Shown here: positions 52,558-61,811 of the stretch, one piece after another | Layout of the letters: every line of letters starts with the position of its first letter | How positions within the stretch are numbered: position 1 is the stretch's first letter | Source: JAEXOD01 sp964652025 | GTDB taxonomy: Bacteria; Bacteroidota; Ignavibacteria; Ignavibacteriales; Melioribacteraceae | Reading direction: 5' to 3' | Length of the DNA: 64,000 nt | Assembly (NCBI GenBank): GCA_964652025.1 | Contig: CAZYZX010000006.1 | Coordinates: forward strand, 1-64,000 | The notes under the pieces: generated by a model | Databases searched by the model: none | What the model was told of the DNA's origin: nothing | The model's input: the letters and a program-made list of their open reading frames with translations, nothing else | Position numbers and translations under genes: made by a program

Positions 52558-53390
52558 CAGTTTTAAGCAGCATAGTGCTATTATTTGCTTTATTAGTTGG
52601 TTGCAGTAAAAATGAGCAAAAACAAACAGATAAAAAATTGAAAGTAACGGTAACTATAGCACCATATGCAGATTTTGTTAAAAAAATTGGAGGTGATAAA
52701 GTAGAGGTTAATATTTTAGTACCACCAAATGCAGAACCACATAACTACGAACCGCAACCAGCACAAATAACCGAGTTAGCAAAAAGTGATTTGTACGTTA
52801 AAATTGGTGCGGGAATGGGATTTGAAGAAGCTTTTTCTGAAAAGATAAAATCTATTAATAATAAAATAATAGTTATTAATTCAGCAGAAGGTATAAATAT
52901 TTATAATAACGACCCTCATGTTTGGTTAGGCATTAATGAAGCGAGAATTATTGTAAAAAATATATATAAAGGATTAGTTAAAGAAATGCCAGAAGATAGC
53001 GTGTATTTTACTAATAATATGGATAAATTTTTAAACTTATTATTAGTAGAAGAGATGAAGATTAAGGAAGCATTTTCTAAAAGGAAAACTGATTATGTGT
53101 TAGTATATCACCCCGCATGGCATTACTTTTTTAATGGTTTTGGAATTACGCAATTGGGAATTGAAAAAAATGGTAAAGAGCCAAATGCCAAAGATTTGCA
53201 AGATGTTATTAATTTAGCAAAAAAGAATAACGTAAAGGTTGTTTTTATTGAGCCTCAATTTAATAAGGAAAGTGCAATGGCTGTTGCCAAACAGTTAAAC
53301 GCAAGTATTGATGTAATTAATAATATACCAACAGATTATATTAAGAATTTAGAAATTGTGCGACGCAAAGTAAGCAAAAGTTTATTATGA
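52527..53390 (+). CDS. znuA: zinc/metal ABC transporter substrate-binding lipoprotein
   Basis: A 287-residue cluster 9 binding protein: lipobox LLVGC (Cys about 26), then metal-binding His residues in EPHNYE, DPHVWLG and YHPAWHYF, and a fourth ligand region IEPQFNKE. The starts at 52527 and 52536 are both possible; the first is listed. It overlaps zur by 31 nt and znuC by 4 nt (ATGA). Zinc is most likely because of the Fur-family gene, though manganese cannot be excluded. Confidence 0.88.
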   Translation: MSRMFIKRKLTVLSSIVLLFALLVGCSKNEQKQTDKKLKVTVTIAPYADFVKKIGGDKVEVNILVPPNAEPHNYEPQPAQITELAKSDLYVKIGAGMGFEEAFSEKIKSINNKIIVINSAEGINIYNNDPHVWLGINEARIIVKNIYKGLVKEMPEDSVYFTNNMDKFLNLLLVEEMKIKEAFSKRKTDYVLVYHPAWHYFFNGFGITQLGIEKNGKEPNAKDLQDVINLAKKNNVKVVFIEPQFNKESAMAVAKQLNASIDVINNIPTDYIKNLEIVRRKVSKSLL

Positions 53391-54127
53391 TTAATGCTAT
53401 TAGTGTAAATAATGTTTCTGTTAATATAAACAATGTAGAAATACTAAAAAACATTAACATTGATATTGAAGAAAAAGAATTTATAGGTATTATAGGTCCT
53501 AATGGTGGCGGAAAAACAACTTTATTAAAAGTTATTTTAGGATTAATAACCCCAGATAAGGGAGAAGTATTAATAAATGGTAAACCTATAAACCAGGCAA
53601 GGAATATTTTGGGATACGTACCCCAATTTAATTCATTTGAAAAAGATTATCCTATATCTGTTTATGATGTTGTAAAGTTGGGAACATTAAAAACAGATAA
53701 AAAACATATTAATAATAAAATTGATGAAGCTTTAAATTTAGTAGAGATGTATGACTATAAGAATAGGCTAATAAATGAATTAAGTGGTGGTCAAAAGCAA
53801 AGGGTGTTAATTGCACGCGCATTAGTTTCATCACCCAAAATATTACTTTTAGATGAACCAACTGCAAGCGTAGATACTAAAAGTGGAAAAAACTTTTATG
53901 AATTGCTAAAAGAATTAAATAACGAGATAACAATTGTATTAGTATCCCATGATATTGGAGTACTATCGCAATATGTAAAAAAAATAGCCTGTTTAAATAA
54001 AACATTAGTTTACCATAACTCTAAAGAAATATCTGCAGAAATGTTAGAAGAAACCTACCATTGCCCAGTAGATTTAATTGCACATGGTGTACCTCATAGA
54101 GTTTTGGGTGAATATAAAAACGAGTAA
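53387..54127 (+). CDS. znuC: zinc/metal ABC transporter ATP-binding protein
   Basis: A 246-residue ABC ATPase with Walker A GPNGGGKTT (about 37-45), Q-loop VPQFNSFEKDYP, signature LSGGQKQRV (about 137-145), Walker B ILLLDEPTA and the switch His in VSHDIG. It drives import by ZnuB; the C-terminus has HGVPHRVLG, a His-bearing tail common in this group. It overlaps znuA by 4 nt and precedes znuB by 3 nt. Confidence 0.92.
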   Translation: MINAISVNNVSVNINNVEILKNINIDIEEKEFIGIIGPNGGGKTTLLKVILGLITPDKGEVLINGKPINQARNILGYVPQFNSFEKDYPISVYDVVKLGTLKTDKKHINNKIDEALNLVEMYDYKNRLINELSGGQKQRVLIARALVSSPKILLLDEPTASVDTKSGKNFYELLKELNNEITIVLVSHDIGVLSQYVKKIACLNKTLVYHNSKEISAEMLEETYHCPVDLIAHGVPHRVLGEYKNE

Positions 54128-54130
54128 AAT

Positions 54131-54952
54131 ATGCCGGAGTTTTTAAGTTACGATTTTATGCAAAATGCCTTTTTGGCAAGCATATTAGCAAGTATAGCAT
54201 TTGGAATAGTTGGAAGTTATATCGTAGTAAAACGAATATCTTACATTAGTGGAGGAATAAGCCACACTGCATATGGAGGTATAGGATTAGGCTATTTATT
54301 AGGTTTTAGTCCTCTTTTAGGTGCTTTTGGGTTTAGTATTTTAGCAGCAATAATTATTGCTTATTTACGAACTAAAAAGAATAATAATGAAGATACATTA
54401 ATAAGTATGATGTGGTCGCTTGGTATGGCGTTGGGTATTCTTTTTGTAAGTTTAGCGCCAGGATATGCACCAAATTTAAATACTTATCTTTTCGGTAATA
54501 TTTTAGTAGTTTCTGGTGATGAAATATTGGCAATGGCTATATTAGATATTTTCATTTTGTTGATTGTTATACCACTTTATGATAAATTTTTAGCAATTAC
54601 ATTTGATGAAGAATTTGCCCGAGTTATAGGTATTAAAGTAGATTTTTATTATTTCATTTTACTATTACTTGTAGCTTTAACAACAGTTATTTTAATTAAA
54701 TTAGTGGGTATAATTTTAGTAATAGCACTGCTTACAATACCTGGTGTAATAAGTTTGCAATTTGTTAAAAGTTTAAAAAGCATGATGTTATTAAGTGTTT
54801 TTATAGGTATTGTGTTAAATATAGCAGGTTTAATAATTTCATATTACTTAAATATATCTAGTGGTGCAACAATTATAATTTTAGCAATTATTGGTTATAT
54901 TTGTAGTTTAATATTAAAGAATTTTAGTAACAAACTTAAATTAGTTAGATAA
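54131..54952 (+). CDS. znuB: zinc/metal ABC transporter permease
   Basis: A 273-residue inner-membrane permease with about eight hydrophobic helices. The conserved GSYIVVKRISYISGGISHTAYGGIGLGYLLG region (residues about 27-57; only its key residues S-H-x-A-x-G-G matter) is the signature of cluster 9 metal permeases. It forms the membrane channel with ZnuC. lgt follows 10 nt downstream. Confidence 0.92.
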   Translation: MPEFLSYDFMQNAFLASILASIAFGIVGSYIVVKRISYISGGISHTAYGGIGLGYLLGFSPLLGAFGFSILAAIIIAYLRTKKNNNEDTLISMMWSLGMALGILFVSLAPGYAPNLNTYLFGNILVVSGDEILAMAILDIFILLIVIPLYDKFLAITFDEEFARVIGIKVDFYYFILLLLVALTTVILIKLVGIILVIALLTIPGVISLQFVKSLKSMMLLSVFIGIVLNIAGLIISYYLNISSGATIIILAIIGYICSLILKNFSNKLKLVR

Positions 54953-54962
54953 ATAGAGGTGG

Positions 54963-55766
54963 TTGTTGATAGAGTGGAATATAAATCCGGAAATAGTACG
55001 TATAGGTGCGTTTGCAATACGCTGGTATGGGTTATTATTTGTATTATCTTTTTTAGTTGGAATGGAGATAATGTCCTGGATATTTAGGCAAGAAAAAAAG
55101 AATAAAAAAGATTTAGAAGATTTAGCTTGGTACGTTATTTTGGGAACAATTATAGGGGCAAGGTTAGGGCACTGTTTATTTTATAATCCTAGTTACTATT
55201 TAAGTAATCCTTTAGAAATTCTTGCAGTTTGGCATGGGGGCTTGGCTTCTCATGGGGCAGCTATAGGAATTTTAATTGCTATTTACATATATACAAAAAA
55301 AACAGAAGGTATTAGCTATTTATGGATATTTGATAGATTGGTAATAACTGTTGCTTTGGGAGGAGCTTTTATTAGGATAGGAAATTTAATGAACTCTGAG
55401 ATATATGGTAAACCAACAAATAGTAATTGGGGATTTATTTTTACAGCAGTTGATGACCTTCCGCGCCATCCAACACAAATTTATGAGGCATTAGCATACT
55501 TTATTATTTTTATAATATTATTTTTACTATATAAATACAAAAGAGAACGATTAAAAGAAGGGGAATTGTTTGGTTATTTTTTGATAGGTGTATTTGGATT
55601 TAGAATTTTTGTGGAATATTTTAAGGAAAATCAAGAGGCATTTGAATATTCACTACCATTAAATATGGGACAACTGCTAAGTATACCTTTAGTGATATTT
55701 GGCTTATATTTAGTAATAAGAAAAGTTACAGATAAAACGGAGAAGAAAAACATAAAGAAAGGTAAG

Positions 55767-55775
<9 letters not shown>
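54963..55775 (+). CDS. lgt: prolipoprotein diacylglyceryl transferase
   Basis: A 270-residue membrane enzyme that adds diacylglycerol to the lipobox Cys of prolipoproteins. The Lgt signature GAFIRIGNLMNSEIYGKPT (about 138-156) and the DLPRHPTQIYEAL segment are clear, as is HGGLASHGAAIG. The start is a TTG (54963 or 54966) behind GAGGTGG. It is the last gene of the zur-znu run. Its last three codons overlap the 3' end of tRNA-Pro on the opposite strand, so the C-terminal K-S-G is dictated by the tRNA acceptor stem. Confidence 0.93.
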
Positions 55776-55840
<65 letters not shown>

Positions 55841-56000
55841 AAAATAGAAATTTAAAAATAATATATTTTTTTTATTTATTCAAATTAAAATATTTTGCTA
55901 AACATAGCAAAAAATTACTAAAATTTTATTATATTATTATTTTTATAATTGAAAATAATAAAAATTAATTCATTATTGTTAAAACCAAACCGGAGAAATA

Positions 56001-57827
56001 ATGCCAGTATTAAAACAATTTAAAACAATACCGGAAATATATGAATACTTAACAAAAGTATTTTATAAAACTACAGAAAAACCGGTATTTAAATTTAAAG
56101 AGGATGGCAAAGAATATAGGGACATATCTTATACAGAATTTAAAGATAGCACAGAGCAGTTTGCATGTGGAATGGCAAGCTTAGGGATAAAGAAGGGGGA
56201 TAAGGTTGCAATAATTTCTGAAAATAGACCGGAGTGGGTTTATAGTGATATGGCAATTTTAGGTTTGGGTGGTATTGATGTCCCTTTATATCCTATTTTA
56301 ACTGCAGATACAATACAATTTATACTTAATAATAGTGAATCTGTAGCAATAATTGTATCAAATAAATTTCATTTAAATAAAGTATTAAAGATAAGAGATA
56401 AGTGCAAAAGTTTAAAGTATATAATAGTAATGAATGAAAAAGATACAACACCAGAGCCTGGGGTGTATTCATTTAAAGAAATAAAATTAAAAGGGAAAGA
56501 TTTTTTAAGAGAAAATCCAAATTATTTTTATGATAAAATAAAATTAGTAGAAGAAGAAGAGCTTTGTACGATAATATATACATCTGGAACAACGGGTGAA
56601 CCAAAAGGGGTAATGTTAACACATAAAAATATTATTTCTAATACAGTAGCAGCACATCAAGTTTTTGATATTGGTAAAGAAGACACATTTTTATCGTTTT
56701 TACCACTTTGCCATATTTTTGAACGTACTGCAGGTTATTACGTTGCATTAGCAGGTGGTTCTACAATTGCATATGCAGAAAGTATAGAGCGAGTTGCTAA
56801 CAATTTGCTTGAAATTAAGCCTACTGTTATGACGGCTGTTCCAAGACTATTTGAAAGGATGTATAGTAAAATTACGCGAAATGTAGAAGGCCAATCCCCC
56901 ACAAAGCAAAAAATATTTAGTTGGGCAGTTGAATTAGGGAAAGAATATGCTTTAGCAAAAAAATCACCACAAGGTGTGCCAATAGCATTAAGTTTAAAGC
57001 ACAAATTAGCATCTAAATTAGTGTATGGTAAATTACAAGCAAGAACAGGTGGTAATTTAAGGTTTTTTATTTCGGGTGGTGCTCCACTTAGTAGGGATTT
57101 AGGTTTATTTTTTGAAGCAATTGGTATTTTAATTTTAGAAGGGTATGGATTAACAGAAAGTTCGCCTGTACTTGCGGTTAATAGACCAGGTGATTATAAA
57201 TTTGGTACTGTTGGCAAAGCTTTCCCAGGTGTAGAGTTAAAAATAGCGCAAGATGGAGAAATATTAGCTTACGGTCCAAATATTATGAAAGGATATTACA
57301 ATAACAAGAAAGAGACCGAAGCAGTGCTAAAAGATGGTTGGTTACACACGGGTGATATAGGCGTTTTTGATGCAGAAGGATTTTTACATATAACTGATAG
57401 GAAAAAACATTTATTTAAGACTTCGCAAGGCAAGTATATCGCTCCTTCTCCAATAGAAAATATGTTTTTAGCGAGCAAATATATAGACCAGTTTATTTTA
57501 ATTGGTGATAGAAGAATGTTTTTAAGTGCTTTAATTGTGCCAGATTTTGAAGCATTAAAAGAATATGCAGATGCAAATAGAATACAGTATAATACTGTTG
57601 AAGACTTAATTAATATGAAACAAATTTATGATTTAATAGATAAAGATTTAGCTCAATTTCAAAAGAAACTTGCTAATTACGAACGTGTTAGGAAATTTAC
57701 TTTGTTAGATAAACCGTTTTCGATTGAAGAAGGTACTTTAACACCTTCCTTAAAAGTTAAAAGAAAAGAAATTGAAAGCAGGTATAAAGATTTAATTGAA
57801 GAGATGTACAAATCTTTTGAAGATTAA
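56001..57827 (+). CDS. fadD: long-chain fatty acid-CoA ligase (AMP-forming)
   Basis: A 608-residue ANL-family enzyme that adenylates a fatty acid and joins it to CoA. The P-loop IIYTSGTTGEPKGVMLTHKN (about 191-210, longer motif; key S-G-T-T-G), the ISGGAPLS and GYGLTESSP segments, WLHTGDIG, and DRKKHLFKTSQGKYIAP near 475 are all present. The size and N-terminus (FKTIPEIYEYL) match the large Bacteroidota AMP-dependent synthetases. SD CGGAGAA lies before the ATG. It ends at a bidirectional terminator. Confidence 0.9.
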   Translation: MPVLKQFKTIPEIYEYLTKVFYKTTEKPVFKFKEDGKEYRDISYTEFKDSTEQFACGMASLGIKKGDKVAIISENRPEWVYSDMAILGLGGIDVPLYPILTADTIQFILNNSESVAIIVSNKFHLNKVLKIRDKCKSLKYIIVMNEKDTTPEPGVYSFKEIKLKGKDFLRENPNYFYDKIKLVEEEELCTIIYTSGTTGEPKGVMLTHKNIISNTVAAHQVFDIGKEDTFLSFLPLCHIFERTAGYYVALAGGSTIAYAESIERVANNLLEIKPTVMTAVPRLFERMYSKITRNVEGQSPTKQKIFSWAVELGKEYALAKKSPQGVPIALSLKHKLASKLVYGKLQARTGGNLRFFISGGAPLSRDLGLFFEAIGILILEGYGLTESSPVLAVNRPGDYKFGTVGKAFPGVELKIAQDGEILAYGPNIMKGYYNNKKETEAVLKDGWLHTGDIGVFDAEGFLHITDRKKHLFKTSQGKYIAPSPIENMFLASKYIDQFILIGDRRMFLSALIVPDFEALKEYADANRIQYNTVEDLINMKQIYDLIDKDLAQFQKKLANYERVRKFTLLDKPFSIEEGTLTPSLKVKRKEIESRYKDLIEEMYKSFED

Positions 57828-57853
57828 AAAAAGCGGGTAAAACCCGCTTTTTT
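57827..57853. terminator. bidirectional terminator
   Basis: AAAAAAGCGGGT (57827-57838) pairs with ACCCGCTTTTTT (57842-57853) around AAA. It separates the acyl-CoA synthetase gene from the converging LiaF-like gene and can work for both. Confidence 0.88.
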
Positions 57854-57856
57854 ATT

Positions 57857-58756
57857 TTAGTAGTTTACAATTTTAAATTTACTTAATGCGCCGTTAGCTC
57901 TAATTTCTAATTTATTTTTTGATGTATCGTAAGTAGAATTAATGTAAGAACCATCATCAATTTTTTTGAAATCTTTAAATTCTTTTTTGCTTAAGTCTAA
58001 ACTTCCATAAACTTTTACGCCTAAAGTAGATGGAACTTTTATAGTTATAGAAGAGACTCCCATATCAATATTTAGTTTAGTATTAAAATTATCACCCAGT
58101 TTTATTGTAGTAGATGTAGCGCCAGTATGAACAGATAGGTTTTGTATCTTTAAGTTAGATAGGTCAATATTTCCTTTTGCTGCACCATAGTTTAAGTTAA
58201 TATCCCAAATTGGATTAGCGTTTAAACTTATAGTTACTTTATTATGGTGTTTTTTGCCAAATGTTATATTATTATCTCCATTATTACTAAAATAAACTTT
58301 AGCTAAGCTATCTGTAATGTTTGTAGTTAAACTATAATCTAAAAAATTTCCATAAGCTGTTGCCATAATAAGGGAATCTGTATTAGAATTAATTTCGAAA
58401 GCAGTAGCCCCAGTATTTAATTCAAAATAGCTGTATTTGATATCTTGATTATATGGGAAGGAATAACTTGATTGATCTGAATCTGGATAACGAAACTTAA
58501 AATCATTATCAAAAAAGCCAAAAAGATTTGCTGCAGTTCCGTAAATTAACAATGCTAAAAAAGCACCAAACGAAGCAGATATAATAGGTTTAACAATTGT
58601 ATTTTTAGTTAAAACTAATAATCCCCAAAACACTAAAACTATAGGATATAAGGAAGGAATAAAATCCCAATTAGTTATTAAGTTAGTTTTACCGATTAAC
58701 CAAATAACCCCAAGAGCGAGAAAAAAAGCACTACTAAAAAAATATTTCTTTTTCAT
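57857..58756 (-). CDS. membrane protein with LiaI-LiaF-like helices and a toastrack/LiaF-type beta domain
   Basis: A 299-residue protein: four hydrophobic helices in residues about 7-80 (DUF5668/LiaI-like), a short polar linker, and a beta-rich domain (about 95-299) with repeated strands such as YSYFELNTGATAFEIN and LSVHTGATSTTIKLG, as in LiaF C-terminal and 'toast rack' domains. LiaF proteins inhibit envelope-stress kinases in Firmicutes; here no LiaRS pair is adjacent, but the gene directly follows pspC (14-nt gap), making a small envelope-stress-like pair. Location: inner membrane with the beta domain on one side. Confidence 0.72.
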   Translation of the reverse strand: MKKKYFFSSAFFLALGVIWLIGKTNLITNWDFIPSLYPIVLVFWGLLVLTKNTIVKPIISASFGAFLALLIYGTAANLFGFFDNDFKFRYPDSDQSSYSFPYNQDIKYSYFELNTGATAFEINSNTDSLIMATAYGNFLDYSLTTNITDSLAKVYFSNNGDNNITFGKKHHNKVTISLNANPIWDINLNYGAAKGNIDLSNLKIQNLSVHTGATSTTIKLGDNFNTKLNIDMGVSSITIKVPSTLGVKVYGSLDLSKKEFKDFKKIDDGSYINSTYDTSKNKLEIRANGALSKFKIVNY

Positions 58757-58770
58757 AATTCGCTCCAGTA

Positions 58771-59280
58771 TTACTTTTTAATAGAATTATAAAGTAATAA
58801 AAGGCCAATAATAATAAAAACAATAGGGATTAAGTCATGGAAATCGAACCAATCAAAAAAGCTTTCAAAAAAGAAAGCAAAGCCAAAAAATACCAAAAGG
58901 CCGCCAAAAATTAATCTTCCAACAGAGCTTCTATCCGTAGTAGGTTGGTTAGGTGTAATATTAACCTTATCTGCATTTTCGGCAAAATTTTGTTGATTTG
59001 GTTGTTGATGATTTTGTTGTTCAGATTGGTTAGAGCCATCATTATTAGGATTATTAAAATTATTAGGATTATTAAAATTAACATTTGGTCTATTATCATT
59101 ATCAGCAGGAATTATAATCCACATAACAATATAAACAATTAAGCCAGCGCCATTAAAAATTGTTAAAAGAACAAAAATAATTCTAACAATAACTGGGTCT
59201 ATGTTTAAGTAATTGCCAAGCCCGGCAGCTACACCAGCAACAATTTTATCCTTAGTAGAACGATACAATTTTTCCTTCAT
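58771..59280 (-). CDS. PspC-domain membrane protein
   Basis: A 169-residue protein. Residues 1-60 form a PspC domain (KLYRSTKDKIVAGVAAGLGNYLN, a longer run of which K-I-V-A-G-V-A-A-G-L-G is the key; a transmembrane helix about 33-55). A hydrophilic Asn/Gln-rich linker (about 60-120) follows, then two further hydrophobic helices (about 125-165). PspC domains occur in phage-shock and envelope-stress proteins. The Asn-rich linker contains a perfect 18-bp tandem duplication. It probably works with the LiaF-like protein encoded downstream. Confidence 0.82.
   Translation of the reverse strand: MKEKLYRSTKDKIVAGVAAGLGNYLNIDPVIVRIIFVLLTIFNGAGLIVYIVMWIIIPADNDNRPNVNFNNPNNFNNPNNDGSNQSEQQNHQQPNQQNFAENADKVNITPNQPTTDRSSVGRLIFGGLLVFFGFAFFFESFFDWFDFHDLIPIVFIIIGLLLLYNSIKK
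59041..59076 (-). repeat. 18-bp perfect tandem repeat in the pspC linker
   Basis: ATTATTAGGATTATTAAA occurs twice in tandem (59041-59058, 59059-59076). It adds six in-frame residues (F-N-N-P-N-N) to the linker and is a likely site of length variation. Confidence 0.9.
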
Positions 59281-59339
59281 TTTATCACCTTTTGTTTGTT
59301 CATATCTTTAGACGATAAGAACAAATAAATGTTTTAAAT

Positions 59340-60122
59340 TTATTGAATAAATTTCATAAAAAATTTAAAATGTTCTGGAATGCTTTTTCGCCAGTAGTCA
59401 TGTACGTGTGTTCCAGGTGAAAAATTATAAGTTACATTTATATTATTAGCTTTGCAAATTTCTAAAAATTTTAGGTTGGTATTGTATAAAAAATCTTCTG
59501 TGCCACAATCTATGTATAAGGTTTTATTTTTACCAACAATATTTTTTAATAAGTAAGTGCAAGAATTCTCTTCCCATACTTTGGAAAAATCTTCTATATT
59601 ACCAGCAGCACCTTTAATTGTGTTTCGATTTGGGAATGCGGTTAAATCTAATAAACCACTAGTGCTTGCAGCGGTAACAAATAGTTCAGGTCTTTTAAGA
59701 TAAAAAGAAATTGCACCATGCCCGCCCATACTTAAGCCAGTTATAAATACTAAATTTTTATTAATATTATATTTTTTAATAACAGAGGGCAAAAATACTT
59801 CGAAAAAGAAGCTTTCGTATTGATAATTTTCTCTTACGGGACTATTAATATAATAGCTATCAAAAAAGGCATCTGGGCAAGCAATAACAATATTAAGGGA
59901 ATCAGCATATTTTTGTAAATCTGCTAATTCACTCCATTGCTTGTAATTGCCTGCGTAACCGTGTAACATAATTACTAAAGGTAGTTGTTCTGTTTGCATT
60001 TTTTTAGGTGTAAATACATAAGCAGTATCAGGATATGGAATATAGTTCGATTCCAAAATAAATAGGTCTTGTGCGTTAATATTAAGGGCTATAACAAATA
60101 AAAAGAATAATATTTTTTTCAT
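59340..60122 (-). CDS. secreted alpha/beta-hydrolase esterase
   Basis: A 260-residue exported esterase if ATG 60122 is used; the earlier ATG at 60128 overlaps the antiporter stop (ATGA) and adds two residues. The signal peptide is about 1-18. The nucleophile elbow is GLSMGGHG, the oxyanion segment is LVIMLHGYAGN, and the late Asp and His are in CGTEDFLYN and GTHVHDYW. The pattern matches the putative-esterase family (esterase D, feruloyl esterase and acyltransferase types). It is the last gene of a minus-strand operon with an antiporter and a universal stress protein, an unexpected partnership. Substrate unknown. Confidence 0.8.
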   Translation of the reverse strand: MKKILFFLFVIALNINAQDLFILESNYIPYPDTAYVFTPKKMQTEQLPLVIMLHGYAGNYKQWSELADLQKYADSLNIVIACPDAFFDSYYINSPVRENYQYESFFFEVFLPSVIKKYNINKNLVFITGLSMGGHGAISFYLKRPELFVTAASTSGLLDLTAFPNRNTIKGAAGNIEDFSKVWEENSCTYLLKNIVGKNKTLYIDCGTEDFLYNTNLKFLEICKANNINVTYNFSPGTHVHDYWRKSIPEHFKFFMKFIQ

Positions 60123-60124
60123 AA

Positions 60125-61807
60125 TCATACCGTTTGTAAAAATTTAATAATATCTGTTAGACTATTTAAAGATAAAAGTTTATCTATGTTTTCTTTAGAC
60201 CCAAGTTTAGTTGCAATTTCTGCAAGTAAATTTAGCTGTAAATCGTTTTCACCATAAGGAGTTATTAAAAATACAAATACTTTAGCAGGTAAGGAATCCA
60301 AAGAATCGAAATCTATACCATTTATAGATAACGCAATAGTGATAATAGGTGCAGAAACGGCAAATTTAGCATGTGGTATAGCCAAACCGTTTTGAAGTCC
60401 TGTTGAAATAAGTTGTTCTCTTTTAATTACTTCTAAATATAGTTCTTTTTCATTAAGTTTAAACTCGTTAGCAGTAATTTCACATAATTCTTTTAAAAGT
60501 TCAGTTTTATTATTTGCATTTGTAAAATAGATAAGATTTTTATTTAATAGGTCAATAAACGAACGATTTCGTAAGAATTTAACAAAATAATTAAGGAAAG
60601 GACCGCTAGTAATACTGGTTAATAAAGCCATTATAACAATCGCAACAAAAATTTCTTCGTTAATAACGCCAGCTTCTAAAGCTAAAAGCCCAAGAATAAT
60701 TTCCATTGAACCACGAGCATTTAAGCCAAAAGCAATAGCCAGTGATTCGTTTTTATTCAATTTAGCAAAATATCTGCTACCAATACCAACGCCAATTATT
60801 TTAGCAGCGAAAGCAAAAAATATTATAAAAAGAGTTAAAAAAGGGTTAAAATTATCTATAAAATTAATTTTTAATCCAATCATAACGAAAAATAAGGGGG
60901 CAAAAAACCCGGCTGTAAATTGGTGAATAACTTCTCTATGCTCGCTATTAAAATGTTCAGAATTTCCAACAGTAATACCAATAATAAAAGCCCCAAAAAT
61001 TGAATGAATACCAATAGATTGAGTAAAGAGTGCACCCAACAAACATAAAACAATAGAAAATGCAATAATACCACTTGCATTGGCTATATATTTTGTAATG
61101 TATTTAATTAAAGAATTTATAAAAGCTCTACCAATAGTAAGAGCAATTGTAACAAAAATTAAAACACCAGTAACGGTAAATAATATATGCTCTGTACCAG
61201 TTTCGTGAACAAACATACTTAAAAGAATAGAAAAGAATATCCAGCCTATAAGGTCATCAACCATGGCAGAAGCAAGGATTAAACTACCGATATTTGATTT
61301 AAGTAAATTTAAGTCTAACAAAGTTTTTGCTATAACAGGCAAAGCAGAAATAGAAAGTGCTGTTCCAAAAAACAAACTGAAAACAAGTTTATTTTCAGGA
61401 TGGAACTTAATAACGGATTCATAGAAAATCCACCCCGAAAGAAAACCTATAATAAAGGGAACAACAATGCCAAACATACTAATAATTGCAGCTTTTCGTC
61501 CTTTTTTTATAATTAAAGAAAGTTCTAATTCCATCCCTGCAACAAATAAAAGTAAAATAACGCCAATAGAGCTTAATCCATTTAACGCATAAAAAGCATT
61601 TTGAGAAGAATTAAAAATATATTCGTAAGTGTTATTAAAGTATTTGCCTAAAAGGGAAGGTCCTATGATAATACCAGCAATAATTTCCCCAATAACTGCA
61701 GGTTGTTTAAGCAATCGGCTAATTTCTCCAAAAATACGCGCAAAAATCAACAAAACAGAAAGTTGAAGTAAAAGAATAACAACATCATGATGACTTAATG
61801 CATGCAT
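60125..61807 (-). CDS. CPA2-type cation:proton antiporter fused to a PTS EIIA-2-like domain
   Basis: A 560-residue protein. Residues about 10-400 have twelve to thirteen hydrophobic helices with VIGEIIAGIIIGPSLLG and the MVDDLIGW motif (ion-binding Asp pair) of Na+(K+)/H+ exchangers. Residues about 410-560 form a PTS_EIIA type-2 domain with the phosphorylatable His in LAIPHAKF, and FVFLITPYGENDLQLNLLAEIA. No EI, HPr, EIIB or EIIC is visible, so the domain probably regulates the antiporter. Such fusions are known in several phyla. A universal stress gene lies 4 nt upstream and an esterase follows by ATGA overlap. Confidence 0.85.
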   Translation of the reverse strand: MHALSHHDVVILLLQLSVLLIFARIFGEISRLLKQPAVIGEIIAGIIIGPSLLGKYFNNTYEYIFNSSQNAFYALNGLSSIGVILLLFVAGMELELSLIIKKGRKAAIISMFGIVVPFIIGFLSGWIFYESVIKFHPENKLVFSLFFGTALSISALPVIAKTLLDLNLLKSNIGSLILASAMVDDLIGWIFFSILLSMFVHETGTEHILFTVTGVLIFVTIALTIGRAFINSLIKYITKYIANASGIIAFSIVLCLLGALFTQSIGIHSIFGAFIIGITVGNSEHFNSEHREVIHQFTAGFFAPLFFVMIGLKINFIDNFNPFLTLFIIFFAFAAKIIGVGIGSRYFAKLNKNESLAIAFGLNARGSMEIILGLLALEAGVINEEIFVAIVIMALLTSITSGPFLNYFVKFLRNRSFIDLLNKNLIYFTNANNKTELLKELCEITANEFKLNEKELYLEVIKREQLISTGLQNGLAIPHAKFAVSAPIITIALSINGIDFDSLDSLPAKVFVFLITPYGENDLQLNLLAEIATKLGSKENIDKLLSLNSLTDIIKFLQTV

Positions 61808-61811
61808 AAAT

